NCBI RefSeq assembly: GCF_000971155.1
Contig: NZ_BBLX01000001.1
Location: 165,879-229,878, forward strand
Length of the DNA: 64,000 bases
Origin: Demequina maris
GTDB taxonomy: Bacteria > Actinomycetota > Actinomycetes > Actinomycetales > Demequinaceae
Direction of reading: 5' to 3'
Translations under genes and position numbers: made by a program
The notes under the pieces: generated by a model
What the model was told of the DNA's origin: nothing
Databases searched by the model: none
What the model saw: the letters and a program-made list of their open reading frames with translations, nothing else
In this document: one piece after another, positions 52,273-60,422 of the stretch
How positions within the stretch are numbered: the stretch's first letter is position 1
Layout of the letters: each line of letters opens with the position of its first letter

Positions 52273-53045
52273 TGCTCACCGACACCGATCCGCGCGTCCT
52301 CGCGCACATCAACCTGTTCGCCGTGCTCGGCGCGCTCCCCGCGCTCGCGGCGCACGCCCCGGAGGCGGCCGCGATCCTCGCCGCCGTCGACCGGCCCACC
52401 GTGGTCCGTCTGCGGGTGCGCGGCATGGCCGAGACCCCCCTGCTGTTCACGGACGGCGCGATCACCGCCGGCGGCGCGGGCAAGCGCGAGGCGGTGCTCC
52501 TGCTGCGCTCCCCCGCGCACCTCAACGCCATGGTCGACGGCGCCGCGCAGCCCCTCCCCCTCACCGGCCTGGCGGGCCTGCGCTTCCTCACGCGGGTCTT
52601 CGCGCCCATGACGGACCTCCTCGGCCGCTACCTCAAGCCGTCCGACGAGGACCTCGCGGACCCCGCGTTCCGCGCGACGAGCGCCCGCCTCACGCTGCAC
52701 GTCGCCATCGCCGCGGTCGCCCAGGTCGCGAACACGGACCGCTCGGGCCGGTTCTCGGCCGCGCACATCCCCGACGGTCAGATCGGGGTCGAGGTGGGCG
52801 ACGGGATCGGCCTGCGCCTCCACGCGCGCGACCACGCGCTGACCTTCGATCCGGCCCCCGCCTCGTCCCCCGCCCGCGCGGCGCTCGCGTTCCGCGACCT
52901 CGACGTGGCCGGCGACGTGCTCGCCGGCCGCGCCAGCGCGCTGGCGTGCCTCAGCGACGGCCGCCTCGCCATGCGCGGCTTCATCCCCATGATCGACAAC
53001 GTGAGCCGGATCCTCGACCGCGTCGGCCACTACCTCGGAGACTGA
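52269..53045 (+). CDS. Unknown protein, possibly SCP2-like lipid-binding
   Basis: A 258-residue soluble protein starting at ATG 52269, 4-base overlap with the TetR gene (52272 is the alternative). Residues 15-100 include LAAHAPEAAAILAAVDRPTVVRLRVRG and AVLLLRSPAHLNAMVDGAA; the C-terminus has LDVAGDVLAGRASALACLSDGRLAMRGFIPMID. The last segment resembles the lipid-carrier SCP2 pattern (level and groove around AxxLAxGRL), a weak match. It lies one base before the aminotransferase start, so it probably serves the same pathway. Confidence 0.5.
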   Translation: MMLTDTDPRVLAHINLFAVLGALPALAAHAPEAAAILAAVDRPTVVRLRVRGMAETPLLFTDGAITAGGAGKREAVLLLRSPAHLNAMVDGAAQPLPLTGLAGLRFLTRVFAPMTDLLGRYLKPSDEDLADPAFRATSARLTLHVAIAAVAQVANTDRSGRFSAAHIPDGQIGVEVGDGIGLRLHARDHALTFDPAPASSPARAALAFRDLDVAGDVLAGRASALACLSDGRLAMRGFIPMIDNVSRILDRVGHYLGD

Positions 53046-53046
53046 C

Positions 53047-54303
53047 ATGACCGTCACCGCCACCACCCCGTACACCTACACGCGCAGCCGCGAGGCCTTC
53101 GCCCGCGCCCAGCGCGTCATCCCCGCCGGCATCCCGGGCCACCAGGGCCCGTCCGAGGGCTGCTACATCCCGCAGGCCGCGTTCCCGCTGTTCAGCGAGC
53201 GGGCGCAGGGCAGCCGCTTCTGGGACGTCGACGGCAACGAGTACCTCGACTACATGTGCGGCTACGGCCCCAACGTCCTCGGCTACGCCGACCCGGTGGT
53301 CGACGCGGCGGCGCGGCGCCAGGCCGCCCTGGAGGACGTGGTCACGATCCCGTCGGCGACGATGGTCGACCTGGCCGAGCTGCTCGTCGACACCGTCGCC
53401 AGCGCGGACTGGGCCTTCTTCGCCAAGAACGGCGGCGACACCACCACGCTCGCCGTGATGACCGCGCGCGCCGCGACCCGCCGCAAGAAGGTCGTGTTCG
53501 TCAAGGGCTACTACCACGGGGTCGCGCCGTGGACGCAGAAGCTCGACTACCCCGGCGTGCTCGAGGAGGACGTCGCGCACAACCTGATGGTGCCGTGGAA
53601 CGACCTCGCGGCGCTCGAGGCCCTGTTCCGCGAGCACCGGGGCGAGATCGCGGCGTTCATCTCGACGCCGTACATGCACGGCGACTTCGTCGACAACGAG
53701 CTGCCCGCCGAGGGCTACTGGGAGGGCGTGCGACGCCTGTGCGACGAGCACGGCATCGTCCTCATCATGGACGATGTGCGCGCCGGGTGGCGCCTCGATC
53801 TCGCGGGCTCGGACCACCACTACGGCATCGAGGCGGACCTCATCTGCTTCTGCAAGGCGATCGGCAACGGCTACAACCTCGCGGCGCTGTGCGGCCGGGA
53901 GGAGCTGCGGGAGACCGTCGCCTCGCTCACCTACACCGGCTCGTACTGGATGAGCGCCGTGCCGTTCGCCGCGTCCATCGCGACGATCACGCGGCTCAAG
54001 GAGCTCGACGCCCCCGCGATGTTCCGGCGCCTCGGCACCGCGCTCACCTCGGGGCTGGTGGAGGCGGCGGCCGGGCACGGGCTGACCCTCGTCGCCTCGG
54101 GCGAGCCCGCGCTGTTCTACCTGCGCCTCGCCGACGACGACTCGCTCGCCCTCCACCAGCGGTGGGTCGCGGAGTGCGTGCGGCGCGGCGTGTGGTTCAC
54201 CTCGCACCACAACCACTTCCTCAACACCTCCCTCACCGACGCGGACCTCGCCCGTACGCTCGAGATCGCCGACGAGGCCTTCGCCGTCGTCGCCGCCGGA
54301 TAG
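53047..54303 (+). CDS. Class III aminotransferase, HemL-like
   Basis: A 418-residue PLP enzyme. It shows VIPAGIPGHQGP, FWDVDGNEYLDYMCGYGPNVLGY (about 58-80), DDVRAGWRLDL with the cofactor-ring Asp-type residues, and the Schiff-base Lys270 in FCKAIGNGYNLAALCG. Closest in type to glutamate-1-semialdehyde aminomutase and related omega-aminotransferases. A heme role is unlikely: no other heme gene is near, and GSAM hallmark GGGxP is GNGYN here. Substrate unknown. Confidence 0.82.
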   Translation: MTVTATTPYTYTRSREAFARAQRVIPAGIPGHQGPSEGCYIPQAAFPLFSERAQGSRFWDVDGNEYLDYMCGYGPNVLGYADPVVDAAARRQAALEDVVTIPSATMVDLAELLVDTVASADWAFFAKNGGDTTTLAVMTARAATRRKKVVFVKGYYHGVAPWTQKLDYPGVLEEDVAHNLMVPWNDLAALEALFREHRGEIAAFISTPYMHGDFVDNELPAEGYWEGVRRLCDEHGIVLIMDDVRAGWRLDLAGSDHHYGIEADLICFCKAIGNGYNLAALCGREELRETVASLTYTGSYWMSAVPFAASIATITRLKELDAPAMFRRLGTALTSGLVEAAAGHGLTLVASGEPALFYLRLADDDSLALHQRWVAECVRRGVWFTSHHNHFLNTSLTDADLARTLEIADEAFAVVAAG

Positions 54304-54310
54304 GAGCACC

Positions 54311-55477
54311 GTGAGCGCGTCCCCCGCCATCGCATCGTCCCTGCGCACCGCGCGCGCCGGCGTCTACGCGGCCTATGCCGCCCAGGGCCTCGGCTACGCG
54401 ACCGTGGTGACCGCGCTGCCGCAGCTCAAGGCCCGCTACGCCATCAGCGACGACACGGTCTCGCTCATCACCCTCACTGTCGTGATCGGCGCGGCCGCGG
54501 GCTCGATGCTCGCCGACCGGGTCGCCGTGCGGCTCGGCTCCCGCATGGCGGTGGTCCTCGGCCTCGCGCTGCAGGCCGTCGCGCTGCTCGCGGTGGCCGC
54601 GCCCGTGCCGCTGCCGGTGTTCTGGGCGCTGTTCGCCGTGTACGGGCTCGGCCTCGGCTGCGTGGACGCGTCGGCCGCGATGCAGGGCGTGATCGTGCAG
54701 CGGCGCGCGGGCGTGGCGGTGATGGCGTCGTTCTTCGCCGCGAACACGGCGGCGTCGATCGTGGGCGCCCTGGTGATGTCCGCAGGAGCGACCACGTCGG
54801 CCGGCGCGGGCATGGGCCTCGCGACCGCGGGCGTGGTGGCATGCGCGATCGCGCTGCTCGGCACGCGCCTGCTCGACCCCGCGCGCGAGCGCGCCGCCGT
54901 CGCGGACGAGGCCCGGGCCGCGCTGCCGTGGCGCGGCCTCGTCGTGGTGGGCATGGTCGTGTTCGCGGCGTTCACGGCGGACTCCACGGTCGCCACGTGG
55001 TCCGCCGTGCACCTCACGGACGGTGTGGGCGCGTCGGCGGCGGTCGCCCCGCTCGGCTACGCGGTCTACGCCGGCTTCACCCTGCTCACGCGGCTGACCT
55101 CGGACCTCGTGGTGCGCCGCTACGGGCGGGCGCGGCTCGCCGTCGTGACGGTCGCCGTCGCCGCGGCGGGGCTCGTGGTCGCGGGGCTGGTGCGCACCGA
55201 GTGGGGCGCGCTGACCGGCTTCGCGCTCGCGGGCCTGGGCGTGGGCGCGCTGGTGCCGCTCGCGTACGCGGCAGCGGGCGACCTGGACCCGCGCCGCAGC
55301 GACGAGATCGTCGCCCGCGTCAACCTCTTCACGTACCCGGGCTCGCTCATCGGCGCGGTGCTGCCCGGGCTCATCGCGACCGGCTCGGGCATGGGCGCAT
55401 CGTTCCTGCTCGCCGCGGTGCTGCTGCTGCCGGCGCTGGGAGCGGTGGGGCGTTTCCGCGCGGCGGCGCGCTCCTAG
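54311..55477 (+). CDS. MFS transporter
   Basis: A 388-residue protein with about twelve helices, GTG start behind TAGGAGCACC. The first half has YAAQGLGYATVVTALPQLKARY and AAAGSMLADRVAVRLGSRMAVVLG, the MFS signature loop between helices 2 and 3; SFFAANTAASIVGALV follows. It resembles the small-molecule or sugar exporter branch (FucP/NarK-type fold not excluded). Last gene of the TetR operon; it may carry the substrate or product of the aminotransferase. Confidence 0.85.
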   Translation: MSASPAIASSLRTARAGVYAAYAAQGLGYATVVTALPQLKARYAISDDTVSLITLTVVIGAAAGSMLADRVAVRLGSRMAVVLGLALQAVALLAVAAPVPLPVFWALFAVYGLGLGCVDASAAMQGVIVQRRAGVAVMASFFAANTAASIVGALVMSAGATTSAGAGMGLATAGVVACAIALLGTRLLDPARERAAVADEARAALPWRGLVVVGMVVFAAFTADSTVATWSAVHLTDGVGASAAVAPLGYAVYAGFTLLTRLTSDLVVRRYGRARLAVVTVAVAAAGLVVAGLVRTEWGALTGFALAGLGVGALVPLAYAAAGDLDPRRSDEIVARVNLFTYPGSLIGAVLPGLIATGSGMGASFLLAAVLLLPALGAVGRFRAAARS

Positions 55478-55481
55478 CCCC

Positions 55482-55955
55482 TCAGGCGTCGACGCGCTCG
55501 CGCGTCGGCAGCGTGCACGCGTACTCGTTGCGCACGCGCGACACGAGCGCCCACCCGAGCAGCACGATCGCACCCACCGCGAGGTAGGGCTGGATCGGCT
55601 CGAAGAACTGGATGGCGCCCGTGTAGCCGAGCGCGAGCAGCACGAGCTTGTTGCACACCGGGCAGCCCACCGCGAAGAACGTGACGAACGCGCCCGCCAT
55701 GCCGAGCCTGCCGTCGCGCTGCGCCTTCGCCTCCTCCGGCGTCGCGACGTACGTCGCCGCGAGCAGGCCCGACAGCACGGCGGACAGCGCGAGCGCCCAG
55801 TACGACCAGGCGGTGGGCGGGATCTCGCGCCCGAACACGGGGTTCGGGACGAGGTCCGTCGGCAGCGCGATGAACAGGTACGTGGCGACCGCCGTACCGA
55901 GCGCCACCAGCCAGCGGCGCGCCGGCCAGCGGCGCAGGGAGATCAGGACGTCCAC
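55482..55955 (-). CDS. Membrane protein with CPVCNK motif, under a CsoR-like site
   Basis: A 157-residue protein with four helices: WLVALGTAVATYLFIALPTDL, SYWALALSAVLSGLLAATYVA, GMAGAFVTFFAVGCPVCNKLVLLALGY and YLAVGAIVLLGWALV. GCPVCNK sits in the third helix (about 100), a cysteine pair fit for copper or disulfide chemistry. Immediately upstream is an ATACCCC-AG-GGGGTAT palindrome of the kind bound by CsoR-family copper or persulfide sensors. No named function; a copper or thiol role is inferred. Confidence 0.7.
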   Translation of the reverse strand: MDVLISLRRWPARRWLVALGTAVATYLFIALPTDLVPNPVFGREIPPTAWSYWALALSAVLSGLLAATYVATPEEAKAQRDGRLGMAGAFVTFFAVGCPVCNKLVLLALGYTGAIQFFEPIQPYLAVGAIVLLGWALVSRVRNEYACTLPTRERVDA

Positions 55956-55964
55956 GCGGAGAGC

Positions 55965-55980
55965 ATACCCCAGGGGGTAT
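55965..55980. promoter_or_regulatory. CsoR-family-like operator
   Basis: ATACCCC-AG-GGGGTAT, a 7-bp perfect inverted repeat with the C-tract/G-tract between TA ends known for CsoR-type sites. It lies 10 bases before the membrane protein start and touches the stop codon of the upstream HAD gene, so it would sit at an internal promoter. No CsoR gene is in the window. Confidence 0.6.
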
Positions 55981-56828
55981 CAGCCGACGGGGTGGTCCAG
56001 GAGCCGGCGCAGCGTGGTGATCACGCCGGCGTCCTCGTTCGACGGCGCGGTGTACCGGGCGCGCGCGGCGACGTCGGGATGCGCGTTCGCCATCGCGAAG
56101 GAGAGCTCCGAGGCGTCCATCATCTCGAGGTCGTTGAGGTAGTCGCCGAACACCACCGTCTGCGACGGCGTGATGCCGAGCGCCTCCTGGAGGCGCCGCA
56201 CCGCCACCCCCTTGTCGACGCCCGCGCCCATGATGTCGATCCAGTGCCGGTCGGACACGACGACCTTGAGGTCGCCGTCGAACCGTGCCAGCACGGGCGC
56301 GGTGTCGTGCGCCGCGTCGCCGAAGTCGTAGACCGCGACCTTGAGGAAGTCGTCGTCGACCGCCGCCAGGTCGTCCACGACCTCGAGTGCCGCGTAGTAC
56401 GGCTGCGAGCGGGACAGGAACGCGTCGTCGGAGCGCTCGATGTACGCCGAGCGCTTGCCGCACAGCACGGCGCCCACGTCGTAGCCCGCGGCAGCGTGCG
56501 CGCGCACGGCCGCGACGATCTCGGGCACGGTGCCCGCCGGCATGGGCGAGGACGAGATCTCCGCGTCGCCGCGGCGGACGTACGAGCCGTTCTCCGCGAT
56601 CACGACGAGCCCCTCCCCGAGACGCGCGAACTGGCGCGCGAGCGTCGCATGCTGACGCCCCGAGGCCGGCGCGAACAGGATGCCGCGCTCGCGCATGCGC
56701 TCGACGAGCGGCCAGAGCGCGTCGGGGATGCGCTTGGCGCCGTCGAGGAGCGTGCCGTCCATGTCGCACACCACCAGCCGGATGTCGTGCGGGCCGTCCG
56801 GCACGTGGAACGCGTCGGCGTGGGTCAT
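55980..56828 (-). CDS. Cof-type HAD phosphatase
   Basis: A 282-residue phosphatase of the Cof/YbiV type. ATG 56828 follows GGAGGGACG; a TAGGCT -10 box lies at 56857-56862 (- strand). The catalytic DMDGTLLDG (about 19-27), SGRQHATL for motif II and VVFGDYLNDLEMMD for motif IV are all present, with a C2-cap between. It hydrolyses sugar phosphates or similar; substrate unknown. It precedes the CPVCNK membrane gene by 24 bases. Confidence 0.88.
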   Translation of the reverse strand: MTHADAFHVPDGPHDIRLVVCDMDGTLLDGAKRIPDALWPLVERMRERGILFAPASGRQHATLARQFARLGEGLVVIAENGSYVRRGDAEISSSPMPAGTVPEIVAAVRAHAAAGYDVGAVLCGKRSAYIERSDDAFLSRSQPYYAALEVVDDLAAVDDDFLKVAVYDFGDAAHDTAPVLARFDGDLKVVVSDRHWIDIMGAGVDKGVAVRRLQEALGITPSQTVVFGDYLNDLEMMDASELSFAMANAHPDVAARARYTAPSNEDAGVITTLRRLLDHPVG

Positions 56829-56976
56829 CGTCCCTCCTGGTCTGTCGGCGGACTCCAGCCTAGCCGGGGGACGATGCGCCGCCCGCCCGGCTGCAGGGTG
56901 GTCTTCGGCGCCTCCCAGGACCGCTAGATTCCTCCACCAAGGGGGCGCGTGCGCGCCACCACCCCGGGGGGAAGCC

Positions 56977-57690
56977 ATGGGAGCACCGGTCATCGGCGTC
57001 ACGTCGTACGTCGAGGAGTCGAGCACGGGCATCTGGCACGACATGGAGGCGGTGTGGCTGCCCGACGCCTACATCGCCCCGCTGCGCTCCGCCGGCGGCC
57101 TCGTCGCGGTGCTGCCCGAGCAGGATCCGGCGCACGTCGCCGACGTGCTCGCGCGCGTCGACGCGCTGTACCTCACGGGCGGCTACGACGTGGACCCCGC
57201 CGCCTACGGCGCGGCCGCGCACGAGGCGTGCGACGCCCCCCGCGCCGGCCGCGACGCCTGGGAGATCGCGCTCGTGCGGGAGGCGCTGGCCCAAGGGATG
57301 CCCGTGCTCGGCGTGTGCCGCGGCGCGCAGGTGCTCAACGTCGCCCGCGGCGGCACCCTCCACCAGCACGTGCCCGACGTCGTCGGTCACGACGACTACC
57401 AGATGGGCGACGCGATCTTCCGCGAGCTGGGCGTGAGCGTCCTGCCCGACACCCTGCTCGCGAGGCTGCACCCGCTCGAGCGCGAGGTGCCGATGTACCA
57501 CCACCAGGCGATCGACCGCATCGGCGAGGGCCTGGTCGTCTCGGCGCGCAGCGTTCACGGGCTCGTCGAGGCGATCGAGGATCCCGAGCAGGTGTTCTGC
57601 CTCGCGCTGCAGTGGCACCCGGAGCACGACGAGCTCACCGCCGTGTGGGACGGCTTCGTGGCCGCCGCCCGCGCGTACGCCGCGCGCTGA
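56977..57690 (+). CDS. Class I glutamine amidotransferase-like (PuuD-type hydrolase)
   Basis: A 237-residue protein. ATG 56977 follows GGGGGGAAGCC; a TAGATT -10 candidate lies at 56925-56930. Catalytic Cys in GMPVLGVCRGAQVLNV (about 114) and the His-Glu pair in LQWHPEHDE near 210 match gamma-glutamyl-gamma-aminobutyrate hydrolases. ALYLTGGYDVDP near 66 supports it. It may release gamma-linked glutamate from amines. No other puu genes are nearby. Confidence 0.87.
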   Translation: MGAPVIGVTSYVEESSTGIWHDMEAVWLPDAYIAPLRSAGGLVAVLPEQDPAHVADVLARVDALYLTGGYDVDPAAYGAAAHEACDAPRAGRDAWEIALVREALAQGMPVLGVCRGAQVLNVARGGTLHQHVPDVVGHDDYQMGDAIFRELGVSVLPDTLLARLHPLEREVPMYHHQAIDRIGEGLVVSARSVHGLVEAIEDPEQVFCLALQWHPEHDELTAVWDGFVAAARAYAAR

Positions 57691-57699
57691 CCCCCGCGC

Positions 57700-58404
57700 C
57701 TAGAGCGCGAGCGCGATCCTGGCCGCGACGTCGAACTGGGTCTCGCGCTCCTCGGAGGTCATGCTCTCCCCCGTCACGAGGTGGTCGGACACCGTGACGA
57801 CGGCCAGCGTGCGGATCCGCTCCGCCGCGCCGACGGCGTACAGCGCCGCCGCCTCCATCTCGACCGCGAGCGTGCCGTGCGCCGTCAGCGCCTCGGTGAG
57901 CGCGGGGCGCTCGAGGTAGAAGTGGTCGGACGTGAACACCGCGCCCGCGTGGATCGCGGCGTCCCCTCCCATCCGCTCCGCCTCCGCGACCGCGCCGCGG
58001 GCGAGCGAGAAGTCGGCCAGGTGGCTGAACTGGACGCCCGGGATGCGGCTGGCCGTCATGACCGAGTCCGTGTGCGCCCCGGTCGCGATGATGACGTCGC
58101 GGACCGCGACGTCCGTGCTCATCCCGCCGCACGTGCCCACGCGGACGATCTGACGGACGCCGTACTCGCGCGCGAGCTCGGTGGCGTAGATGGTGATCGA
58201 CGGCGCGCCCATCCCCGAGGCCATCGCGGTGACCCGCCGCCCCTCCCACGTGCCGGTGAAGCCGAGGATGCCGCGCACGTCGGTGACCAGCTCGGCGTCC
58301 TCGAGGTAGTCCGTGGCGATGCGCTCGGCGCGGCGGGGGTCGCCCGGCATGATGACGCGGTCGGCGATCTGGCCGCGCTCGGCGCGGATGTGAGGCGTAG
58401 GCAT
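57700..58404 (-). CDS. deoD: Purine nucleoside phosphorylase, DeoD type
   Basis: A 234-residue phosphorylase. MPTPHIRAERGQIADRVIMPGDPRRAERIA is the trimeric/hexameric DeoD start; VRVGTCGGM near 88, VEMEAAALYAVG near 178 and TVSDHLVTGE near 201 carry the phosphate, purine and Asp sites. It splits purine nucleosides to base and (deoxy)ribose 1-phosphate. A ribokinase gene lies 34 bases upstream on the same strand, forming a nucleoside or ribose salvage pair. Confidence 0.94.
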   Translation of the reverse strand: MPTPHIRAERGQIADRVIMPGDPRRAERIATDYLEDAELVTDVRGILGFTGTWEGRRVTAMASGMGAPSITIYATELAREYGVRQIVRVGTCGGMSTDVAVRDVIIATGAHTDSVMTASRIPGVQFSHLADFSLARGAVAEAERMGGDAAIHAGAVFTSDHFYLERPALTEALTAHGTLAVEMEAAALYAVGAAERIRTLAVVTVSDHLVTGESMTSEERETQFDVAARIALAL

Positions 58405-58438
58405 GGCGCCACCCTCTCACGACCGCGCGGACCCCGGA

Positions 58439-59350
58439 TCAGCCCGCCTGCTGCAACGCGAGGAAGTCCTCGACGTCCTCCCGCGTGGGGATCGAGTCCG
58501 CGGAGCCCGGCCGCTGGACCGCCAGCGCGGCGGCCGCCACCGCGCGGGTCGCCGCCTCGTCGACGCTCTCGCCCCGCGCGAGCCCGGCGGCGAGCGCCCC
58601 GCAGAACGTGTCGGTGACGGCCGAGGCGTCCAGCGCGTGGGCGACGTAGCGCGGCAGCGCGCGCACGCCCGCGACGTCGGCCAGCACGGAGCCGCGCAGG
58701 CTCCCGAACACGATGACGGACGGCACGCGCGCGGCCAGCGCGGCCGCGATCTCCTCCGGACCGGCGTCGGTCATGCCGGCCAGCTCGGCCGCCTCCTCCT
58801 CTTCCGCCACCAGGACGTCGACCAGGTGCAGCATGCCGGCGGCGGTGCCGCCGCGCGGACCCGCGTTCAGCACCACCAGGCCGCCCTCCTCGCGCGCGAG
58901 CGACGCCGCCTGCGCGGAGCCGGTGACGGGGCTCTCGAGCTGCAGCAGCAGCACCGAGGTGTGGGACACGATGTGGTCCGCGCGGTCCGACAGCACGTCG
59001 AGCGTCGCGTTGGCGCCGGGCAGCTCGATCACGGTGATGTCGCCGGCGTCGTCCACCGCGATGAGGGCCGCGCCGGTGGCGCGCCCCTCGATCTCGTCGA
59101 CGCACGCCTCGACGCCGGACTCGGCGAGGCATCGCAGCAGCATCGCGCCGTGGTCGTCCGTGCCCACGGCCCCGACGAACGCGGTGCGCGCACCCATGCG
59201 CGCCGCCGCGACGGCCTGGTTGAGCCCCTTCCCGCCGGGCCCCATCTCGAGGTCGTGCGCGACCTTCACCTCGCCCCGCAGCGGCGGCGCGTCGACGAGC
59301 ACCCGCAGGTCCGCGTTCGCGCTGCCGAAGACGGTCACTTCGCGGTGCAC
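58439..59350 (-). CDS. rbsK: Ribokinase-like PfkB sugar kinase
   Basis: A 303-residue kinase. MHREVTVFGSANADLRVLV, then EMGPGGKGLNQAVAAARMGA (PfkB signature 1), GTDDHGAMLL, and the anion-hole/catalytic region AVTDTFCGALAAGLARG, where most family members have GAGD. The active Asp is kept. It probably phosphorylates ribose or deoxyribose released from nucleosides, as deoD lies next in the operon; specificity is not certain. Confidence 0.86.
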   Translation of the reverse strand: MHREVTVFGSANADLRVLVDAPPLRGEVKVAHDLEMGPGGKGLNQAVAAARMGARTAFVGAVGTDDHGAMLLRCLAESGVEACVDEIEGRATGAALIAVDDAGDITVIELPGANATLDVLSDRADHIVSHTSVLLLQLESPVTGSAQAASLAREEGGLVVLNAGPRGGTAAGMLHLVDVLVAEEEEAAELAGMTDAGPEEIAAALAARVPSVIVFGSLRGSVLADVAGVRALPRYVAHALDASAVTDTFCGALAAGLARGESVDEAATRAVAAAALAVQRPGSADSIPTREDVEDFLALQQAG

Positions 59351-59455
59351 TGGGCCTCCTGTCGTGGGATCGCGCGCCGTTGCGCGCCCGTGGGAGCCGT
59401 CATCTGGACCCTAGGCGCGCGGTGGGAGCGGCGCAACGGGACCCGACGGCAGCGG

Positions 59456-59668
59456 CTAGAGGTCGGCCTTCCAGTGGAAGCCGCCCTCGATCGCCTCGCG
59501 CATGGCCTGCATCGCGTTGGCGATCGTCGTCTGGTAGATCCGCGACTCGTCGGACTGCGCCGCGGTGGCCTTGGCGCGGGCGCTGTGCTCGTGGAAGGCC
59601 AGGTACGCGACGATGCGTGCGCGCTCGATGTCGCGACCCTCGTCCGCGCCGGGGGTGTGCTCGCTCAT
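59456..59668 (-). CDS. Small conserved-type protein of unknown function
   Basis: A 70-residue mostly helical protein starting MSEHTPGADEGRDIERAR. It has YLAFHEHSARAKATAAQSDE and ends QAMREAIEGGFHWKADL. No family recognised and no ribosome binding site that stands out. Upstream of rbsK on the same strand with a 105-base gap; divergent from the carboxylesterase gene. Confidence 0.55.
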   Translation of the reverse strand: MSEHTPGADEGRDIERARIVAYLAFHEHSARAKATAAQSDESRIYQTTIANAMQAMREAIEGGFHWKADL

Positions 59669-59725
59669 GCCACCGCATCGTACGCGCGCGCACGTCCGCC
59701 GCCGGGGAACCGCGATACTGGGCGC

Positions 59726-60352
59726 GTGGCACACCTCCGCTCGGTCCTCTCCCCCGTCCTCCCCGACGCCGCCTCGCCCGCCGTCGGCCTGCTGCTCCAC
59801 GGCTTCGGCTCGCACGAGCGCGACCTTCCCGGCATCGCCCGCTGGCTGCCCGCGGGCCTGCCGTGGGCCTCCCTGCGCGCGCCGCTCGAGATGGGCTACG
59901 GCGGCGCGGCGTGGTTCCCGCTGTCGCCCGACGGCGCGATGGACCAGGACGCGATCGACACCGCGACCGACGCCGTGTGGGCGTGGGTCGACGTCCACCT
60001 CGCCGACGACGCGCGGATCGTGCCGATCGGCTTCTCCCAGGGCGGCCTGATGGCGCTCCAGCTGCTGCGCACGCGGCCGGCGCGCGTGATCGCGCCCGTG
60101 GTCCTGGCCGGGTTCGTGCCCGAGGCCCCGCAGGCGGAGGACGCGGCGCTCGCGGCGGCACGGCCGCCGGTGTTCTGGGGGCGCGGCGACGCCGACCCGG
60201 TGATCTGGCCGGACGCGGTCGCCCGCACCCGCGCGTTCCTGGCGACGCACGCCACCGTCGACGCGCACGTCTACCCGGGGCTGGGCCACTCCATCTGCGA
60301 GGAGGAGATGGAGGACGTGCGCGCGTTCCTGGAGACGCACCTCCCCGCTTGA
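59726..60352 (+). CDS. Phospholipase/carboxylesterase family hydrolase
   Basis: A 208-residue alpha/beta hydrolase, GTG start. LLLHGFGSHERDLPGIARWLP gives the oxyanion region, nucleophile Ser in PIGFSQGGLMALQLL (about 110), the Asp in WGRGDADPVI and the His in YPGLGHSICEEE complete the triad. It is of the acyl-protein thioesterase/carboxylesterase type; natural substrate unknown. No signal peptide. Confidence 0.87.
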   Translation: MAHLRSVLSPVLPDAASPAVGLLLHGFGSHERDLPGIARWLPAGLPWASLRAPLEMGYGGAAWFPLSPDGAMDQDAIDTATDAVWAWVDVHLADDARIVPIGFSQGGLMALQLLRTRPARVIAPVVLAGFVPEAPQAEDAALAAARPPVFWGRGDADPVIWPDAVARTRAFLATHATVDAHVYPGLGHSICEEEMEDVRAFLETHLPA

Positions 60353-60422
60353 CGACCGGCGCCGGCTGGGTTCCGATGGAGGCAGGCGGTCGCCCGCCCC
60401 GGGGCGACGGGGAGGAGCCGGC

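Larger units (their letters stand above)
28924..59755 (-). repeat. Polar heptamer GGGGGAG, right-arm copies (all on - strand)
   Basis: Fifteen copies (CTCCCCC on the + strand) begin at 28924, 29090, 30279, 31330, 33132, 34994, 35147, 39928, 43220, 45276, 50130, 52508, 52554, 57766 and 59749. No GGGGGAG was seen on the + strand right of dif. Copies occur in genes of both orientations, so gene direction does not explain the bias. Confidence 0.8.

Noticed and set aside
53047..54303. Naming the aminotransferase hemL
   Set aside because: The overall fold is similar, but the PLP region is GNGYN and no other heme gene is in the operon; a TetR-MFS context suggests something else.
59351..59455. Terminator or regulatory repeat (GCGCGC-CGTT-GCGCGC) before rbsK
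   Set aside because: It is a short CG-only symmetry of a kind expected by chance in DNA this GC-rich, with no T tract and no operator-like AT content.
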